Below, piece after piece: positions 1-10,715 of a stretch of 22,296 nucleotides of DNA. The position numbers were made by a program, and so were the translations under genes. Positions within the stretch are counted from its first letter, which is position 1. Each line of letters opens with the position of its first letter. This DNA is from Chlamydomonas sphaeroides (taxonomy: Eukaryota > Chlorophyta > Chlorophyceae > Chlamydomonadales > Chlamydomonadaceae), in the NCBI GenBank assembly GCA_001662425.1, contig BDDC01000239.1, forward strand, positions 1-22,296. Reading direction: 5' to 3'. The notes beneath the pieces were generated by a model. The model did not search any database. It saw nothing but the letters and a program-made list of their open reading frames with translations, and was not told where the DNA came from.

Positions 1-838
1 AGGTGGTTGAAGTTCTCAAGCTTGGAGCTGCGACCTGCTGTGTACTCCTGGACGCGCAGGAACACGTCTAGTGCCATGCCGCTGACATCGCTCAGGATGG
101 CGGTGTAGTTGTGCAGAGACCAGCGGTCGGTCACATCGTGCATGTAGGTCGACGTGAGGCCGTCTGGCGCCGGCAGCCGGTCCGGCGCCAGCACCTGGTA
201 GCGCTGCAAGCCTGGGGAGTCTGAGGCGGCAGCAGGGAGGGCAGCGGCGCTCATCAGCAGGTGGGGCTCGTTGTGGTCGTGGTCGTGATGCTCGTCGCTT
301 GCCGAGGGAGTCTGCGCGGATGCCGGGCGCGCTGTGCCATCTCACCCATGTACATGGCAACCAGCCATTCAAGCAGCAGACCGTTATGCCAACCGGGGAA
401 CTGCATCCAGCTGATAGTCTGTCGGTGAGGGCGAGGCGGGTTACGCCAGGAGAACAATCGGGCTTCGCACACGCGTGCGACTTGGGTGCAACCAATGGAT
501 GAACCGAAACCTGCCCAAACCAAGCACCTGCGCTCACCTGCGAGCCGGCGGGCGTGTAGCTACATGCGCGCAACTCTGCAAGCCGGGGCTCGAGCCAGTC
601 CTTGAGACCGGCCCCGGTGGGGCAAATTGACGCGTTTCCGAGCCTACGTATGCAAGTACATGTCAAGGAGGCATGAGGTAATTGTCCACGTCGACCAAGG
701 TCGTTTTCGAAAATGAAGCACGCACCGTTGTTCGATGTTAGCAATCAAGCCAGCAACACATACATCTGCAGCTGCTGCCGTGGCGGCGTAGAGCCAAACC
801 ACCACTGCAATGACAACTCCGCCGCTTGCCAAGCGCAT
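1..838 (-). CDS. Secreted protein of unknown function, 5' part (three exons, runs off left edge)
   Basis: Three exons join in phase: 838-726 (ATG at 838-836, phase 2 end, donor GTGCGTG), 643-538 (acceptor GTAG, donor CAG|GTGAGC) and 311-1 (acceptor GCGCAG, open to the window edge). Introns are 82 and 226 bases. The 176 visible residues begin with a clear signal peptide: a hydrophobic VVIAVVVWLYAATAAAA core with an Ala-rich cleavage zone near residue 24. Mature-side cysteines and sequons follow (N41-A-S, N141-Y-T), then a His/Asp-rich stretch at residues 79-90 and a region reading DVTDRWSLHNYTAILSDVSG. I do not recognise the family. The secretory route is inferred from the signal peptide, and the His/Asp stretch could bind metal. 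The exon model rests on phase and splice consensus only. The start could differ, since the frame stays open upstream of 838 although no other ATG there precedes a signal peptide. Confidence 0.55.
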
Positions 839-1240
839 ATCGCACGACCTTGAGTTGTGTGCATACCTATGATAGAGTGTAAGTGCAGCTGCGCAGTGAT
901 GCAACCCTTCGCAGAGAAACGCTGCTATGTCATGCCCGCCGCAGTCGTACAGTCCCACGTCTATGCCTACTGCCTTCCAGGCATCCCCGTCTCCCCGATC
1001 ATGCCCCAAAGAGCGCCATCGTGCATTACAATCAACATAACGACAGCAGGCAACACGCTCCACGCAATCCTGGCCATGGGCGCGCATTCCTGCGCGACAA
1101 TCCCCACGCCAGCCACTGCCCTTAGCGCTACGCGCGCGCGTGTAACCGCTGCACGCCATTGGCCAACCTCGTCCTGCCCCTCTCGCGCCGCCTGTCACCG
1201 CCCCTCTCGCCCCTCGTCCTCCACGCCCCTGTACTGTGCA
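839..1240. other. Intergenic: 3' region of RPAC1 and 5' region of the secreted-protein gene
   Basis: Both flanking genes are on the minus strand. The stretch should hold the RPAC1 3' UTR, which a TGTAA at 1026-1030 would end, and the promoter and 5' UTR of the gene starting at 838. It is less GC-rich than the exons and shows no convincing coding exon on either strand. I see no clear TATA box. Confidence 0.5.
1026..1030 (-). terminator. TGTAA poly(A) signal candidate for RPAC1
   Basis: TGTAA on the minus strand, about 210 bases after the RPAC1 stop codon. TGTAA is the usual poly(A) signal in volvocine algae, placed shortly before the cleavage site. Another TGTAA overlaps the RPAC1 stop codon itself (1241-1245), but it is too close to be the sole signal. 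Confidence 0.4.
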
Positions 1241-4130
1241 TTACAGCTTCTCCGCCAGGCCGCGCGCCTTCTCGTTGAGAATGTCGAGCGCCTGCGACAG
1301 CAGCTCCTGCGGCGGCAGCACGCCCGACGACTCGATGGTGAAGATGAAGTGGTCCTTCCGTCGCCGGTACGCCACCGCCGCCGCGTAGCGCTCCTGCTCC
1401 AGCAGCCGCCGCAGCTGTTGTCGAGAAACGCAGCGCCGAAGGATGGAGGAAGCGCGAGAAGCATGAGCAACGCTGGGCGGTCGCGCTCGGGGGCCTGGGC
1501 AAGACAGCTACTGATGTACCGGCACCGGCCCGCCCCCGCAGCACACAACTCTCTTTCCCTTCCCCCATGCCCAGCCGCCCGCCCGCCCGCCCCTCATGAC
1601 CCCGCCGCACCTTCTCCAGCACCATCTCGTGCCCCCGCGCCGGCCCCGCCAGCAGCTTGCCCGAGCCGGGCTCCGCGCTGAAGAGGCCGGGGCAGGTGGC
1701 CTGCAGCTCGCGGCCCATATCGCTGTCGGCGGGCACGTCCTGGGCACCAACCAGGACAGGGCAGGGCAGGGCAAGAGCCATGTGAGGCCAGCGCGTGAAA
1801 GAGCAGCCTGGCAGGCGGGGCGGTCTCAACAGAGCCAGGGTGGAGGAGGGGCGATAGGCGGCGCATGGGCGGGGCGGGCGGGGTCGCCTCTCCGCGCGCC
1901 CGCCCCGCGTGCCTTGCGTCCTTCCCCGGCATCACCGAGCTGTGCCGGCTGCCTTCCGCGCCTCCTGCCCCTGCGCCATCTCCACCTCGCGCTGCCAACA
2001 CTCCTCCACCCTCCCCGCCCCAACCTGCCGCAGTATGCGCACCTTGGGGTATGGTGTCAAGCCGTGCCAAGCCCAACTCTCGCCTCTTCTTCTCCCTTCC
2101 CCACCCCCCACCCTCGCGTCATGTCAAGCCCCCACCTGCAGCATGTGCACCTCGGGCTGCAGCCGGTACCAGGCAGTGGCCACGGGCGACCACTTGGCGT
2201 GCTCCTTGCCGGTGCCCAGCGTGGCGTGCGCCTCCAACACAATGGCCTGCCCCGGCCGCAGCTTGGCCAGCAGGATGTCGTCGTGCACCGCCCGCGGCGC
2301 GGAGCCGGGCTCGGGGAACAGGTGCGCCTGGCCCGCGGCGAAGCGGCACGTGGTCTCGTCCGGCAGCTGCGAGCCGGCCGGCAGCCAGGTGAGCGAGCTG
2401 GACAGGACTGCAGTGCGCCACGGGCGGGCGGTGGTTGGGGCGGTTGAGGGGGGGGGCGGGGGTTGGACAGAGAGATGTAAAATGGGTAGAGGTTGCGATA
2501 GCAGTGACGAAGGTCCCGGTGCAGGCAACATCCCCAGCTCCCGAGAAGGGCAAGTAGTGGGCGGCGCAGGCGGCTGGGCAGATGCGCGACGGGTGCATGT
2601 GCCTGCGCGCGGCGGCGGGCTGGCCTTGCATCCTCATCCTCAGCAGCAATGGTCCGCCTGGCTTCATGTTACCCTGGTCCCGGTCGAAAGCGCGCCTTTC
2701 TTCCTGCCCCCCCCCCCTGCCTGGCCTGCCGCTATGGGACGCACCCTTGTCGTTCTCCAGGCTGCCGTCCGGCTTCCTGTGGTGTTGGGCGGAGCCGAAG
2801 CGGCACGAGCAGGGAGCAGGGGCACACACCGATCAGGGCGGCACGCCCGGAGCGCCGCCCAGCGTGTCGGCCTTCAGACCGGAGCGCCCGCCGGGCCGCC
2901 CTCGGCTGCGTTATGGCCCCGCGCGACATGCCCAGTCCGGCCTCGTTACGCTTGAGTGCCCACGGGCCTCAAGCCGAGCTCTTGACTGCCCTGGCGCAGC
3001 TTCTCCAGGCTGCGTGCCAGCGTCCTGCAGCCCCAAGCCACCCCGGCCCCAGCAGCCTGCGCAGCAGCGTGTATGCAACCCGCGCCCCCCTCATCCCTCC
3101 CTCCCTTCCTCTCTCCTTCCCTCCCGCCCTCCGGCCGCGAGCTTGCCTCCTGCACACAACGTCCAGCTTGAACACCACCGTGTTCTTCTCGCTGGGGGCC
3201 TCCTCCGCCACCTTGGCCTCAAACAGATGCGGCGGCACCGCCAGCGGCACCAGCCCAAGCCGGTGGGCCATCACCTCGTCCTGGGCGTGCGGGAAGGGAG
3301 GGGCTCGAGCGGTCAGGGGATGGAGACAAGGGTCCATGTGAGCCGTGTGTGCAGGTGGGTCGGGTTCCCCGCCGCCGGGGAGCGGGTGGGGCAGGGAGAG
3401 AGGGCTGCGTTTGGGGTGGCGGGTGGATTGCACGTACGGCGGCCACAGTGGTGGGTGGAGAGTGGACGTACCTGGATGATGGAGGTGTTGTTGATGATGA
3501 AAACGTGCTCGATGGCCACCGTTGGCACCTCGGCGATCAATATCCGCCTGAGCGCATTGGCGATGGCTGGGTCGATGCCGATCATGTCGAACTCCATGAC
3601 CTCCTTGTCCAGCTTCTTGATGACTATCTGGAAGTTCTGCTTGAACCCCTCAAAGTCCCAGCTGTTGTCCACACCCATCGTTGAAAAGGTATTGGCTGAC
3701 GTGAAGGTGCTGACCTGCGGCAGCCCCCGCGGCAGACGGGGAGTTCAGCGTTTCCCGCACCCAGAGAGCACTGGCCACGGCACCGCAGGCGCGTCATGCG
3801 GCCCTAGCATGCGTATATTCGCTGCTGTGTCATTCGTGGAGGAATGCGCCGGGCGTTGGGGCGAACACCGCAGCTGCCCCGCGTTGCCCCCGCGAGCACC
3901 CAGCCCTGGGTACGTGCGACCGCCGACCGGCGCCCACGCCCCAGCGCGATGACGTGTGGGGCATGAGCAAACATGATGCCGCTGAGCGGCGGGCACAGGG
4001 GCGAGCGCGCGCGACGGCGGCGCACATTGTAGTTCAGCCTGTCGCCGCAGGTGACATAGTCTCGCCGGTCCTCCAAGTGCTTTGGCAGCTTCCCCTTCTC
4101 CTTCTTCTCCTTCTTCTCCTCTTTCCCCAT
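1241..4130 (-). CDS. RPAC1: RNA polymerases I and III subunit RPAC1 (AC40, alpha-like)
   Basis: Complete gene, seven exons: 4130-4026, 3714-3472, 3280-3147, 2776-2745, 2407-2136, 1739-1611, 1414-1241; all phases agree, giving 362 aa (human about 346). RPAC1 pairs with RPAC2 as the alpha-like heterodimer that nucleates assembly of Pol I and Pol III in the nucleus. The D/30-40 kDa subunit signature spans residues 88-125 (NALRRILIAEV ... NNTSIIQ, then DEVMAHRLG after an intron). Also clear are VHDDILLAKLRPGQ, GKEHAKWSPVATAWYRL and the C-terminal DHFIFTIESSGVLPP. The N-terminus is a Lys/Glu run (residues 2-14). Intron 3 (3146-2777) begins with GC; a GT donor five bases earlier would keep frame but delete the Cys-Arg-Arg at the family's conserved VxC position. 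Exon 4 is only 32 bases. About a dozen residues usually found between the ARPR/NPR loop and the last domain are missing at the exon 6/7 join. Identification is very secure; that join is less so. Confidence 0.94.
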
Positions 4131-4501
4131 TTGCGCTGCGCCCGCCGGCGCGGGCCGACAGCTTACAGCTCCGCTATTTCGCCTTCCTGCACGTTATTGC
4201 TGATGCTTTGTGTTGCAGCAGCTCCTGATAGGCTTGCTTGGAATCCAAGTAGCGACAGCGGCAGGGTTTGGTCTGTTCGATACACGCGGCGACAGGCTGA
4301 GTGGTCTGTGTATATGCTTATGGTTAGTCGAGCAAGGTAAGGTGAGCAAGGTTAGGGGACAAACTAGGCGAGCCAGCCAACTTGCGCAATGTCGCGGCGA
4401 GCCCGTATGTGATGCCGGCCTTACCCCTCTCGTCGCTACGCACCCATACATACTTAGATCAGCAGGTAGCCACGACACGCGTCGAACCCGACTCCGCAGC
4501 G
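4131..4501. promoter_or_regulatory. Bidirectional intergenic region, RPAC1 / amidohydrolase
   Basis: The two genes start head to head, with 371 bases between their ATGs, so both promoters and 5' UTRs should lie here unless upstream non-coding exons exist. It is less GC-rich than the flanking exons. A TATATG at 4311-4316 is the only TATA-like match and could serve the plus-strand gene; this is weak. The frame of the amidohydrolase is also open from an ATG at 4382, so part may be coding. Confidence 0.45.
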
Positions 4502-7500
4502 ATGGAGCGGGGTCGCGACACAGCAGCCTTGTCGCCCATGGGCCGCGCCTTAGTGGCGATAAGCTGCTGCGTGGCGCTGGCGGCGGTACTGTGGCCTGAG
4601 GGGACGCCACCCAGCCGCGAGGGCAGAGACGCTGCTGGCGTCGCGTGTCCCTTCGGGTTCACGTCGGGCTCAAAGCCGGACGGCGTGGGCCATCTCCGCC
4701 CGGGCGCCTCAGCGCGACAGGCGCCGGTACGTGGCGCCATGACATTGCGGGCCCCTAGCAGCTCTCACTTAATTTCCGCAGACCCACGCCCGGCGCTCCA
4801 CCTCCGCACCTGCGCAGGGCGGCGGCGGCGTGTCGGACCCTCGCTTCCACGTCTTCCTTAACGCCACCATTTGGACAGGGCAGGAAGAGGTGAGCTCCCA
4901 CCGTGCCAGGGTCGGCCCACGGTCCTGAACCAAAGCTACCGCGGCCCTGCAGTCGCCAGCCGTACGACGGCATGCGCGCCTCCCTGCGGCCGCCCTTGGC
5001 GCCCGCCCATGTCCCTGCCCGCCCGTGTCCCCGCGCCGCAGGCCGGCAGCGGCACGCCCGACGTGTCCGTGCGCCTGGCCGAGGCCATGCTGGTCCTCCG
5101 CGGCGGCGTGCTGGCGGTGGGGCCGCTGGCGGAGGTCCGCGCCGCGCTGGCGGAGGCGCTGGCTGCGGGCGGCCCGGCAGAGGGCCCCGGCGCTGTCCCC
5201 TCCGCGGGCGGAGGCGGGCCCGAGGTGGTGGAGCATGACATGGGCGGGGCCTTCCTCATGCCGGTAGGGCGCAGCGGGCCTTGGGGCCGTGGCCCGGTCT
5301 GGTGCGGACCTGCTACGGCGGTGCCGCTGCTGTTGGCTGCTTGCTGGTGGGGCGCCGCGCCCTGACCCTGGAGGGTCGCACACAGCACCCGCCGCCGTCG
5401 CAGCGCCCTTTCCACAGTCAGCTGGTCTCGGAAACCCTCTCCGCCACCACCACCACCACCACCACCACTACGCCCATCCCACACCGTCCAGGGTTTCGTG
5501 GACGCGCACGTGCACGTGGTGCCCGCGGGCTTGCTGGCGGGCGGCCGAGTGGACCTGCACGGCGCCGCCTCGCGGGCCGAGGTGGCGGCGCGCGTGGCGG
5601 CAGTGGCGGCCGGGCTGGGCCCGGGGCAGTGGGTGCTGGGTGGCCAGTGGGACGAGGCGGCGTGGGGCGGCCAGATGCCGGATGCCAGCTGGCTGGACGA
5701 GGTGGGGCGCTGCGGGGCGGCTGGGGAGCAGGGGCGGCTGGGGCTTGAGGCACCGGTGCCGCGCACTTGGGTGCAATGCTGGGCCGCGTCCGCAGGTGGG
5801 ACGCAGCTTGCTGGCCCGCCCACCACCACGGAGCGCGAGCGCGTGCGACCCCACGGCCCCAGGGCGCCATGGCGCGCACCGCTGCGGCAGCTATCCGGGG
5901 CACACACATTGGCGAGCACCGGTGAACGCCGGCGCCTGCCCCTCGCCCCGCCGGCCCCTCCGCCACGCAGGCTTGCGGCGGGCGGCCCGCCTACCTGACG
6001 CGCCACGACCTGCACATGGGCCTGGCCAACACCGCCGCCCTGGGCTTGGCGGGGCTGCTGGGCGAGGCGGGGCAGCCGCCGCGGGTGGCCGCCGACCCGC
6101 CCGGCGGCATCGTGGACCGGGACCCGGGCAGCGGTCGACCCACGGGACTGTTGCGGTGCGACCGGGGAGGCCCAGGCGTAGCGCGGCACCGGGCGGGAAA
6201 GCGGGTCCTGGCCCGATGGCTCGCAGCGGTCCGGGCCCAGATGGTGACTAAACGTAAAGTGCAGCTCGTTGGCGGCTGGGGCAAGGGGCGCAAGCACAGG
6301 CGCTGACTCCTGCCGCCCGCCACACTGCCACACACGCGCCACCCCGCAGCGAGGCTGCCATGTCGTTGGTGTCGGCCGCAGTGCCGGAGCCCTCGCCCGC
6401 CGCGCGCCGCGCCGCGCTGGCGGCCGCTGCGTCGGTGGCCCTGTCCCGGGGCGTGACCACCCTGGTGGACATGGGCCGCTACCCCACAGCGGACGAGGGC
6501 AGCCCCTGGCGCGACCTGGAGGTGCGGCTTTTGTAGTACTATATGTTTGCTAATGCTCCTGCTCCTGCTGCATGATCTGGCCTGGAGGTGCGGCGGCCTT
6601 CGGGCGCCAAGCAGCTGCGGGCACAAGCGGCCATGGGGCCATGGGCCCTCGTGTGAGCCATGCGGCCCCCGAGCCAAGCAGCCCCCAGGGCGGGGCCGTC
6701 AGCAGGGACGTGCTTGGGATTCGTTGTGCGCCCGCCGTGTGTTTGTTGGCCTACTCCGGCTCTCGCAGAACCCTGCAGCTGCAGATGTTGCCCCGCTCCA
6801 GCGCTCGCCTGGCGCCCACCGCCGCCTGCTCGCACGCCTACTGGTCTGCCGCACCCCTCTGTCGCGCCGCTGCCGCCGCAGGAGGTCTACCTGCCCGCCG
6901 CCGACCAGGGCGACCTGCCGCTGCGCCTCTTTACGCACGTGCCGCTGCAAACATGGTGCGGAGCCGCGCAAGCGGGCGCTGACTGAGCGGCGTTGCATGC
7001 TGGGCTGTGTTAGGGCCGGGGGGTGCGCTGGCGGCGCCAGCATCCCAAAGCGGCTGGCGCCTCCTGTGCGCACGGCATGCCCCTCCCACGCCCCGCTACA
7101 TCCGGCCAGGCGGCGGCTGGCGGCGCTGGTGGCGGTGCGCGGCACCTCGCACCCAAGCGGCCGCCTCTTCTGGGGCGGCCTCAAGGCCTTTGCCGACGGC
7201 AGCCTGGGCAGCCGCACCGCGCTGCTGTGGGAGCCCTATGCCGACGCCGCGCCCACGGCCGCGGGCCACGGCGAGACCGGCGAGCGGGCCATGGGGCAGC
7301 AGCAGCTGGCTGAGCTGGCGGCCGACGCCGTGCGCGCGGGGCTGCAGGTGGGTGGGCGGGGCGCTTCCTGCCGCGCGCCCGCCGTGCGTACGGTCAGGTG
7401 GGATCCGAGTGCTCGTATTCCGTGGCGTTTGCCAGAGGCCGCTCACAGCCACGCACAGCGGCGTCGTGCCCTTGCGCCCGGCGCGAAGGGGCCATTCACG

Positions 7501-9605
7501 GCCGCGAGGTCCAGGGCGCCCCGCGTGCGGTGGAATACGGAGCCAGCCACGCAGCGAGCATCGTGCTTGCGCCAAGGGTGATGAAGTACCCTTGCTTGGC
7601 GCTGCCTCTGTCTACCCGACGGACCGTGCCGCAGGTGGCAGTCCACGCCATCGGCGACCGGGCGGTGGACGAGCTGCTGTCCTCGTACCAGGCGGCGCTG
7701 GCGGCGGCGGCGGTGGAAGGGGAGCAGGGCGCCGGGGAGGCGGCGGCGCGGGCGCTGGGCCGGCGGCTGAGGCTGCGCATGGAGCACGTGCAGGTACGGG
7801 GGTTGGCGGGGCCAGGTAGGCGGTTGGTGGGATGGCAGGCGTTAGATGCTGCGGAGAGCGGGCTCGAGGCATGGGTGGCCCATGGGTGAGGAGCGACGGG
7901 CTGCGCATGGGGCAGTCGCAGGTGCAGTCGCTGGGGGCCCGGGACGAGGGCCTCGTGAGGGCGCTGTGGGCGTGTACCCACGCCGCCTCCGCCTGGAAGC
8001 GCGCTGCAAAGCCAGAGGTTGGCTGGCCGAGTGGTGACACCATGGCGAGCTGCCCCGCGCCGCGGACTGCCCCTGCCTCGGCCCCCGCCCCTCGCAGCAC
8101 GTGTCGGGTACCGCCAACGTGTCGCGGGCGCTGGCGGCGGCGGGCATCACCCCGGTGCCCAACCCGCTGCACCTGCTGACCGACGGCAAGCAGCCGGGGG
8201 CGCGGGAGGGACACGGGCAGGGGCCGCAGCTCCGGGCGACAGAGCGCCGCGCTGCTGGGTAGCTCAGCGGCGCGCTGCTGTGGCCCACGCGTGCTTGCCC
8301 TGCGGCCCTCCCACCCGCAGCCGCCATGCTGGTGCCCCGCCTGGGCGCGCACCGCGCGAGCCGCTCCTTTGCGCTGCGCTCCCTGGTGGCGGCGGGGCTG
8401 CGGCCGGCGCTGGCGTCCGACTGGTGCGCCGCCGGTGGCCGCAAGGGGGCCGCATGGGGCTGGGGCCGCAAGGTGGCCGCATGCGGCCGCTTGAGGCGGG
8501 AGGACGGCGCGCCGTAGGCTGCCACTGGTCTGGGGCCATGCCGGCAGACGCACCACTTGGCGGCGCAGCGTTCGCGTCCGCGCCCCGAGCGGGGCACCGG
8601 TGCCGCGGCACGCCCGCACGCAGCACAGCGAGTCCTGGCCGCAGCTGGCCCTCAACGCACCGCGCCTGCGCGCCCGCAACGCCTCATGCGTGGCCCCTTC
8701 CCTGGCCCCCTGGCCCCCTGGCCCCCTGGCCCCCTGGCCCCCTGGCCCCCTTCCCTGGCCCCCTGGCCCCCTGGCCTCCCTGGCCCCAGGCCCGTGGTGG
8801 AGCTGCAGCCGCTGACGGGCGTGTACGCGGCCGTGCACCGCCACGCGCCGCCCAGCAGCGTCGCCTGCGCCGTGGCCGCCGCGCTGCCGCCTGCAGCGCG
8901 TGAGTGCCCGGCAGGGCAACGCTGTGTAGCCCCATGTGATCGTGACGTACCCAACCAGACTGCCATGCTGCATGCCTTGGCCCGAGCCTGGCGCTCGTCA
9001 TGGCGCCACGTCACGTCACGTCTAGCGCCTTTAAGCCGGCATCCCCCAAAATCCAACCCCCGCACGCAGGCTACGAGCTGGTGGGATCGCCCCAGGTGCT
9101 GGAGCACCCGCCCGTCAGCACCGCGGCTGTCTCTCACGGCGCCGCGACCGGCCGGCAGATGTCCCCGGAGGCCTGCGCCGCCACGCCGCCGCCGTCGGGC
9201 GTCGGACACGACGGCTGCGCCGCCGCCGGCTCGGGGTCCGAGGAGCCGCTCCCTATGCCGGAGCCGGTGGGTCCGCAGGAGGCGCTGGCGCTGGACGCGG
9301 CGCTACTGGGACACACGGCCTGGGGCGCGGCGGCGGCGGGGCTGGAGGACTATGTGGGCAGCCTGGCGCCGGGCCGCAGGGCGGACTTTGTGCAGCTGTC
9401 GTCGCCGCTGCGGGAGGCGGGGGCGCTGCGCCGCTGCCTGCCAGTGGTGGTGCGGACGTGGGTGGACGGGGCGCTGGCGTATGAGCTGGGGGGGTGGGCT
9501 GGGGCTGCGGATGGGGCGGTGCGGGGCAGCGGCTACGGGGATGGGGATGGGGAGAGGGAAGGGCAGGAGCAGGAGCAGGGTGCTACCGGCGCGGCGGCGG
9601 CGTAG
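4502..9605 (+). CDS. Amidohydrolase, family 3 (YtcJ/LAF3-like), membrane-anchored
   Basis: Thirteen exons in continuous phase, 809 aa: 4502-4726, 4782-4889, 5042-5263, 5492-5701, 5971-6155, 6350-6521, 6882-6955, 7110-7347, 7635-7793, 8098-8185, 8321-8423, 8790-8899, 9070-9605. Metal-dependent hydrolase of a C-N bond, substrate unknown; the plant relative LAF3 is linked to far-red light signalling. Metal-site residues are present: H191 and H193 (GFVDAHVHV), candidate carboxylated K424 (GGLKAFADGSLGSRTALLWE), H482 (VAVHAIGDRAV), H529 (RMEHVQ), D594 (ASDWPV). The N-terminal FHVFLNATIWTGQ strand matches the family's usual start. Residues 13-32 form one hydrophobic segment, so the enzyme may be anchored or enter the secretory route; ATGs at 4382 and 4412 are alternatives. 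An Ala/Gly-rich insertion lies near residues 135-175 and a Gly/Glu-rich tail follows LAPGRRADFV. Intron 10 starts with GC. Confidence 0.9.
5443..5470. repeat. (CCA)n microsatellite in amidohydrolase intron 3
   Basis: About nine CCA/CAC units lie inside the intron 5264-5491, ending some 20 bases before the 3' splice site. They read as poly-His or poly-Thr in spurious frames. Confidence 0.85.
8703..8789. repeat. 8-base tandem repeat forming the end of amidohydrolase intron 11
   Basis: TGGCCCCC repeats with an 8-base period from 8703 to about 8750, is interrupted by TTCCC, and resumes to the CAG at 8787-8789. The exon continuing ASDW-PVVELQPLTG starts at 8790, so the repeat forms the pyrimidine-rich end of the intron. 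The opposite strand has G5 runs three bases apart, a strong G-quadruplex pattern. Confidence 0.85.
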
Positions 9606-10715
9606 TGGCGTTGGGGTCGGTGCGACTTCGAAAGGCGTGGGGGGAACATATCAAGTAGCACGGGCGGTGTTTGGCATGCTGTGTGGCAGTTGGCCCGCCG
9701 CCCGGGCATGGCGCAGTGTTTACATTGCTGCGGCGCCGCGGCGGGCATCCAACAGGAGCCCGCGCCCCGTGCGTCCTACAGCGGCCGTACAGGTTACGCA
9801 GTACGGCACACACGTGGGGTGGTAGCCTAATTCGGCCCTTCAAGCTGAATACACGGCTGCTGCAGGCGGGATCGGGCAGCGACCTCCTACTTCTGGCGGC
9901 CGGGCGCGTAACAGCCCCGCCGCCGTCGGCTGCTGCTGGTGCATGCGTACCGCCGCGCAGCTAACGGTAGCCCACACCCACACTCCCGCACACGCCGCTG
10001 ACACTCACTCATTCGCGCATCGCTACGCAACTTTGCACCCCCAGCAAGCTCGAGTACAACACATTGGGAAGCGGGCAAAACCCCACACGCCACACCTTAC
10101 CGAACACACTGGGCAGCGGGCAGATCCCCACACACCACACCAAACCCAACACAGGAAGCACCCCCCAAAAATGGGACAGAATCCACGCACCGCCGGCCGC
10201 TCGTGCTGGCGGCCCTGCAGCTTCACGCGTGCACGTACTATGCTTGGTACAGGCCAGCATATGGTATCAAAGCAGTAAAAGGGCAAACCGCACAGCGCCA
10301 GCTGGCGTGCCAACAAAACAATGGCAAAAACCTTTGGTTGCCATGGCGGTCCTTGAGTAAACATGCTGTGAAGAAGCAGCCGGCCGTCGAGAAAGCAAAT
10401 TCCGCGCCGGGTGTCCAGGGTCTGCCTGCCCATCTGTTTGGCCTCCGGCCAACCGAACCCCCCCCCCCTGCCCTGCAACCCAGCCCCGGTCGGCCGGTGC
10501 CCGCCGCCTGCCCGCACCGTGCAGCCGCACAGGCCCCACTCCGCCGCTGCAAGCCCCGCGCTGCCCTAACCCCCGCTGCAGGCTCTGCATGCTGCCATGG
10601 TCCTCCCCTCCCCTGCATGTCCCCCTTCGCCGGCCCCTGTCCCTGCCGTCTGGCCCCCGGCAGCGCCTGCTGCCTCATGTACACAGGCCGCATGTTCACA
10701 GGTCGCCTGCCCCCC
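9606..10715. other. Tail-to-tail intergenic region
   Basis: Between the stop of the amidohydrolase (plus) and the stop of the coiled-coil gene (minus), 1.1 kb. It should hold both 3' UTRs. No coding exon is convincing on either strand. Part of it (about 9980-10400) is less GC-rich and carries a 45-base tandem repeat. I see no TGTAA close to either stop; a minus-strand TGTAA at 9720-9724 is about 990 bases from the coiled-coil stop. Confidence 0.5.
10058..10170. repeat. 45-base degenerate tandem repeat, about 2.5 copies
   Basis: Units start at 10058, 10103 and 10148, each opening AACACA. The first two share the order AACACA(T/C)TGGG, GCGGGCA, CCCCACAC, CCACACC. The third copy is truncated and runs into a C-rich stretch. 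It lies in the presumed 3' UTR of one of the two converging genes. Confidence 0.75.

Noticed and set aside
644..1198. Long minus-strand frame extending the secreted protein upstream of 838
   Set aside because: The frame is open but less protein-like upstream, overlaps the presumed RPAC1 3' UTR, and would bury the signal peptide internally.
2582..3952. 456-codon open frame on the plus strand
   Set aside because: Antisense to RPAC1 exons and introns, with no domain; RPAC1 identity on the other strand is certain.
5443..5470. Poly-histidine tract as a coding metal-binding element
   Set aside because: It falls in an intron; the flanking exons join in phase without it to give LMP-GFVDAHVH.
4936..6342. 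468-codon open frame on the minus strand
   Set aside because: It lies antisense to amidohydrolase exons 3-5, is rich in Arg, Pro, Ala and Ser as GC-rich shadows are, and has no recognisable domain; the plus-strand exons carry the enzyme's motifs.
8256..8262. GT donor (GGGTAGCT) as an alternative to the GC donor of amidohydrolase intron 10
   Set aside because: It leaves a 62-base intron and the wrong phase for the AAMLVPRL exon; the GCAAGC donor fits both.
8640..8789. Proline-rich coding extension of the amidohydrolase through the TGGCCCCC array
   Set aside because: Starting the exon at 8790 restores ASDW-PVVELQPLTG in phase, which matches the family; earlier acceptors do not keep phase or homology.
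7612..8973. 453-codon open frame on the minus strand with Gly/Pro repeats
   Set aside because: Antisense to amidohydrolase exons 9-12; the repeats are translations of the intronic 8-base array.
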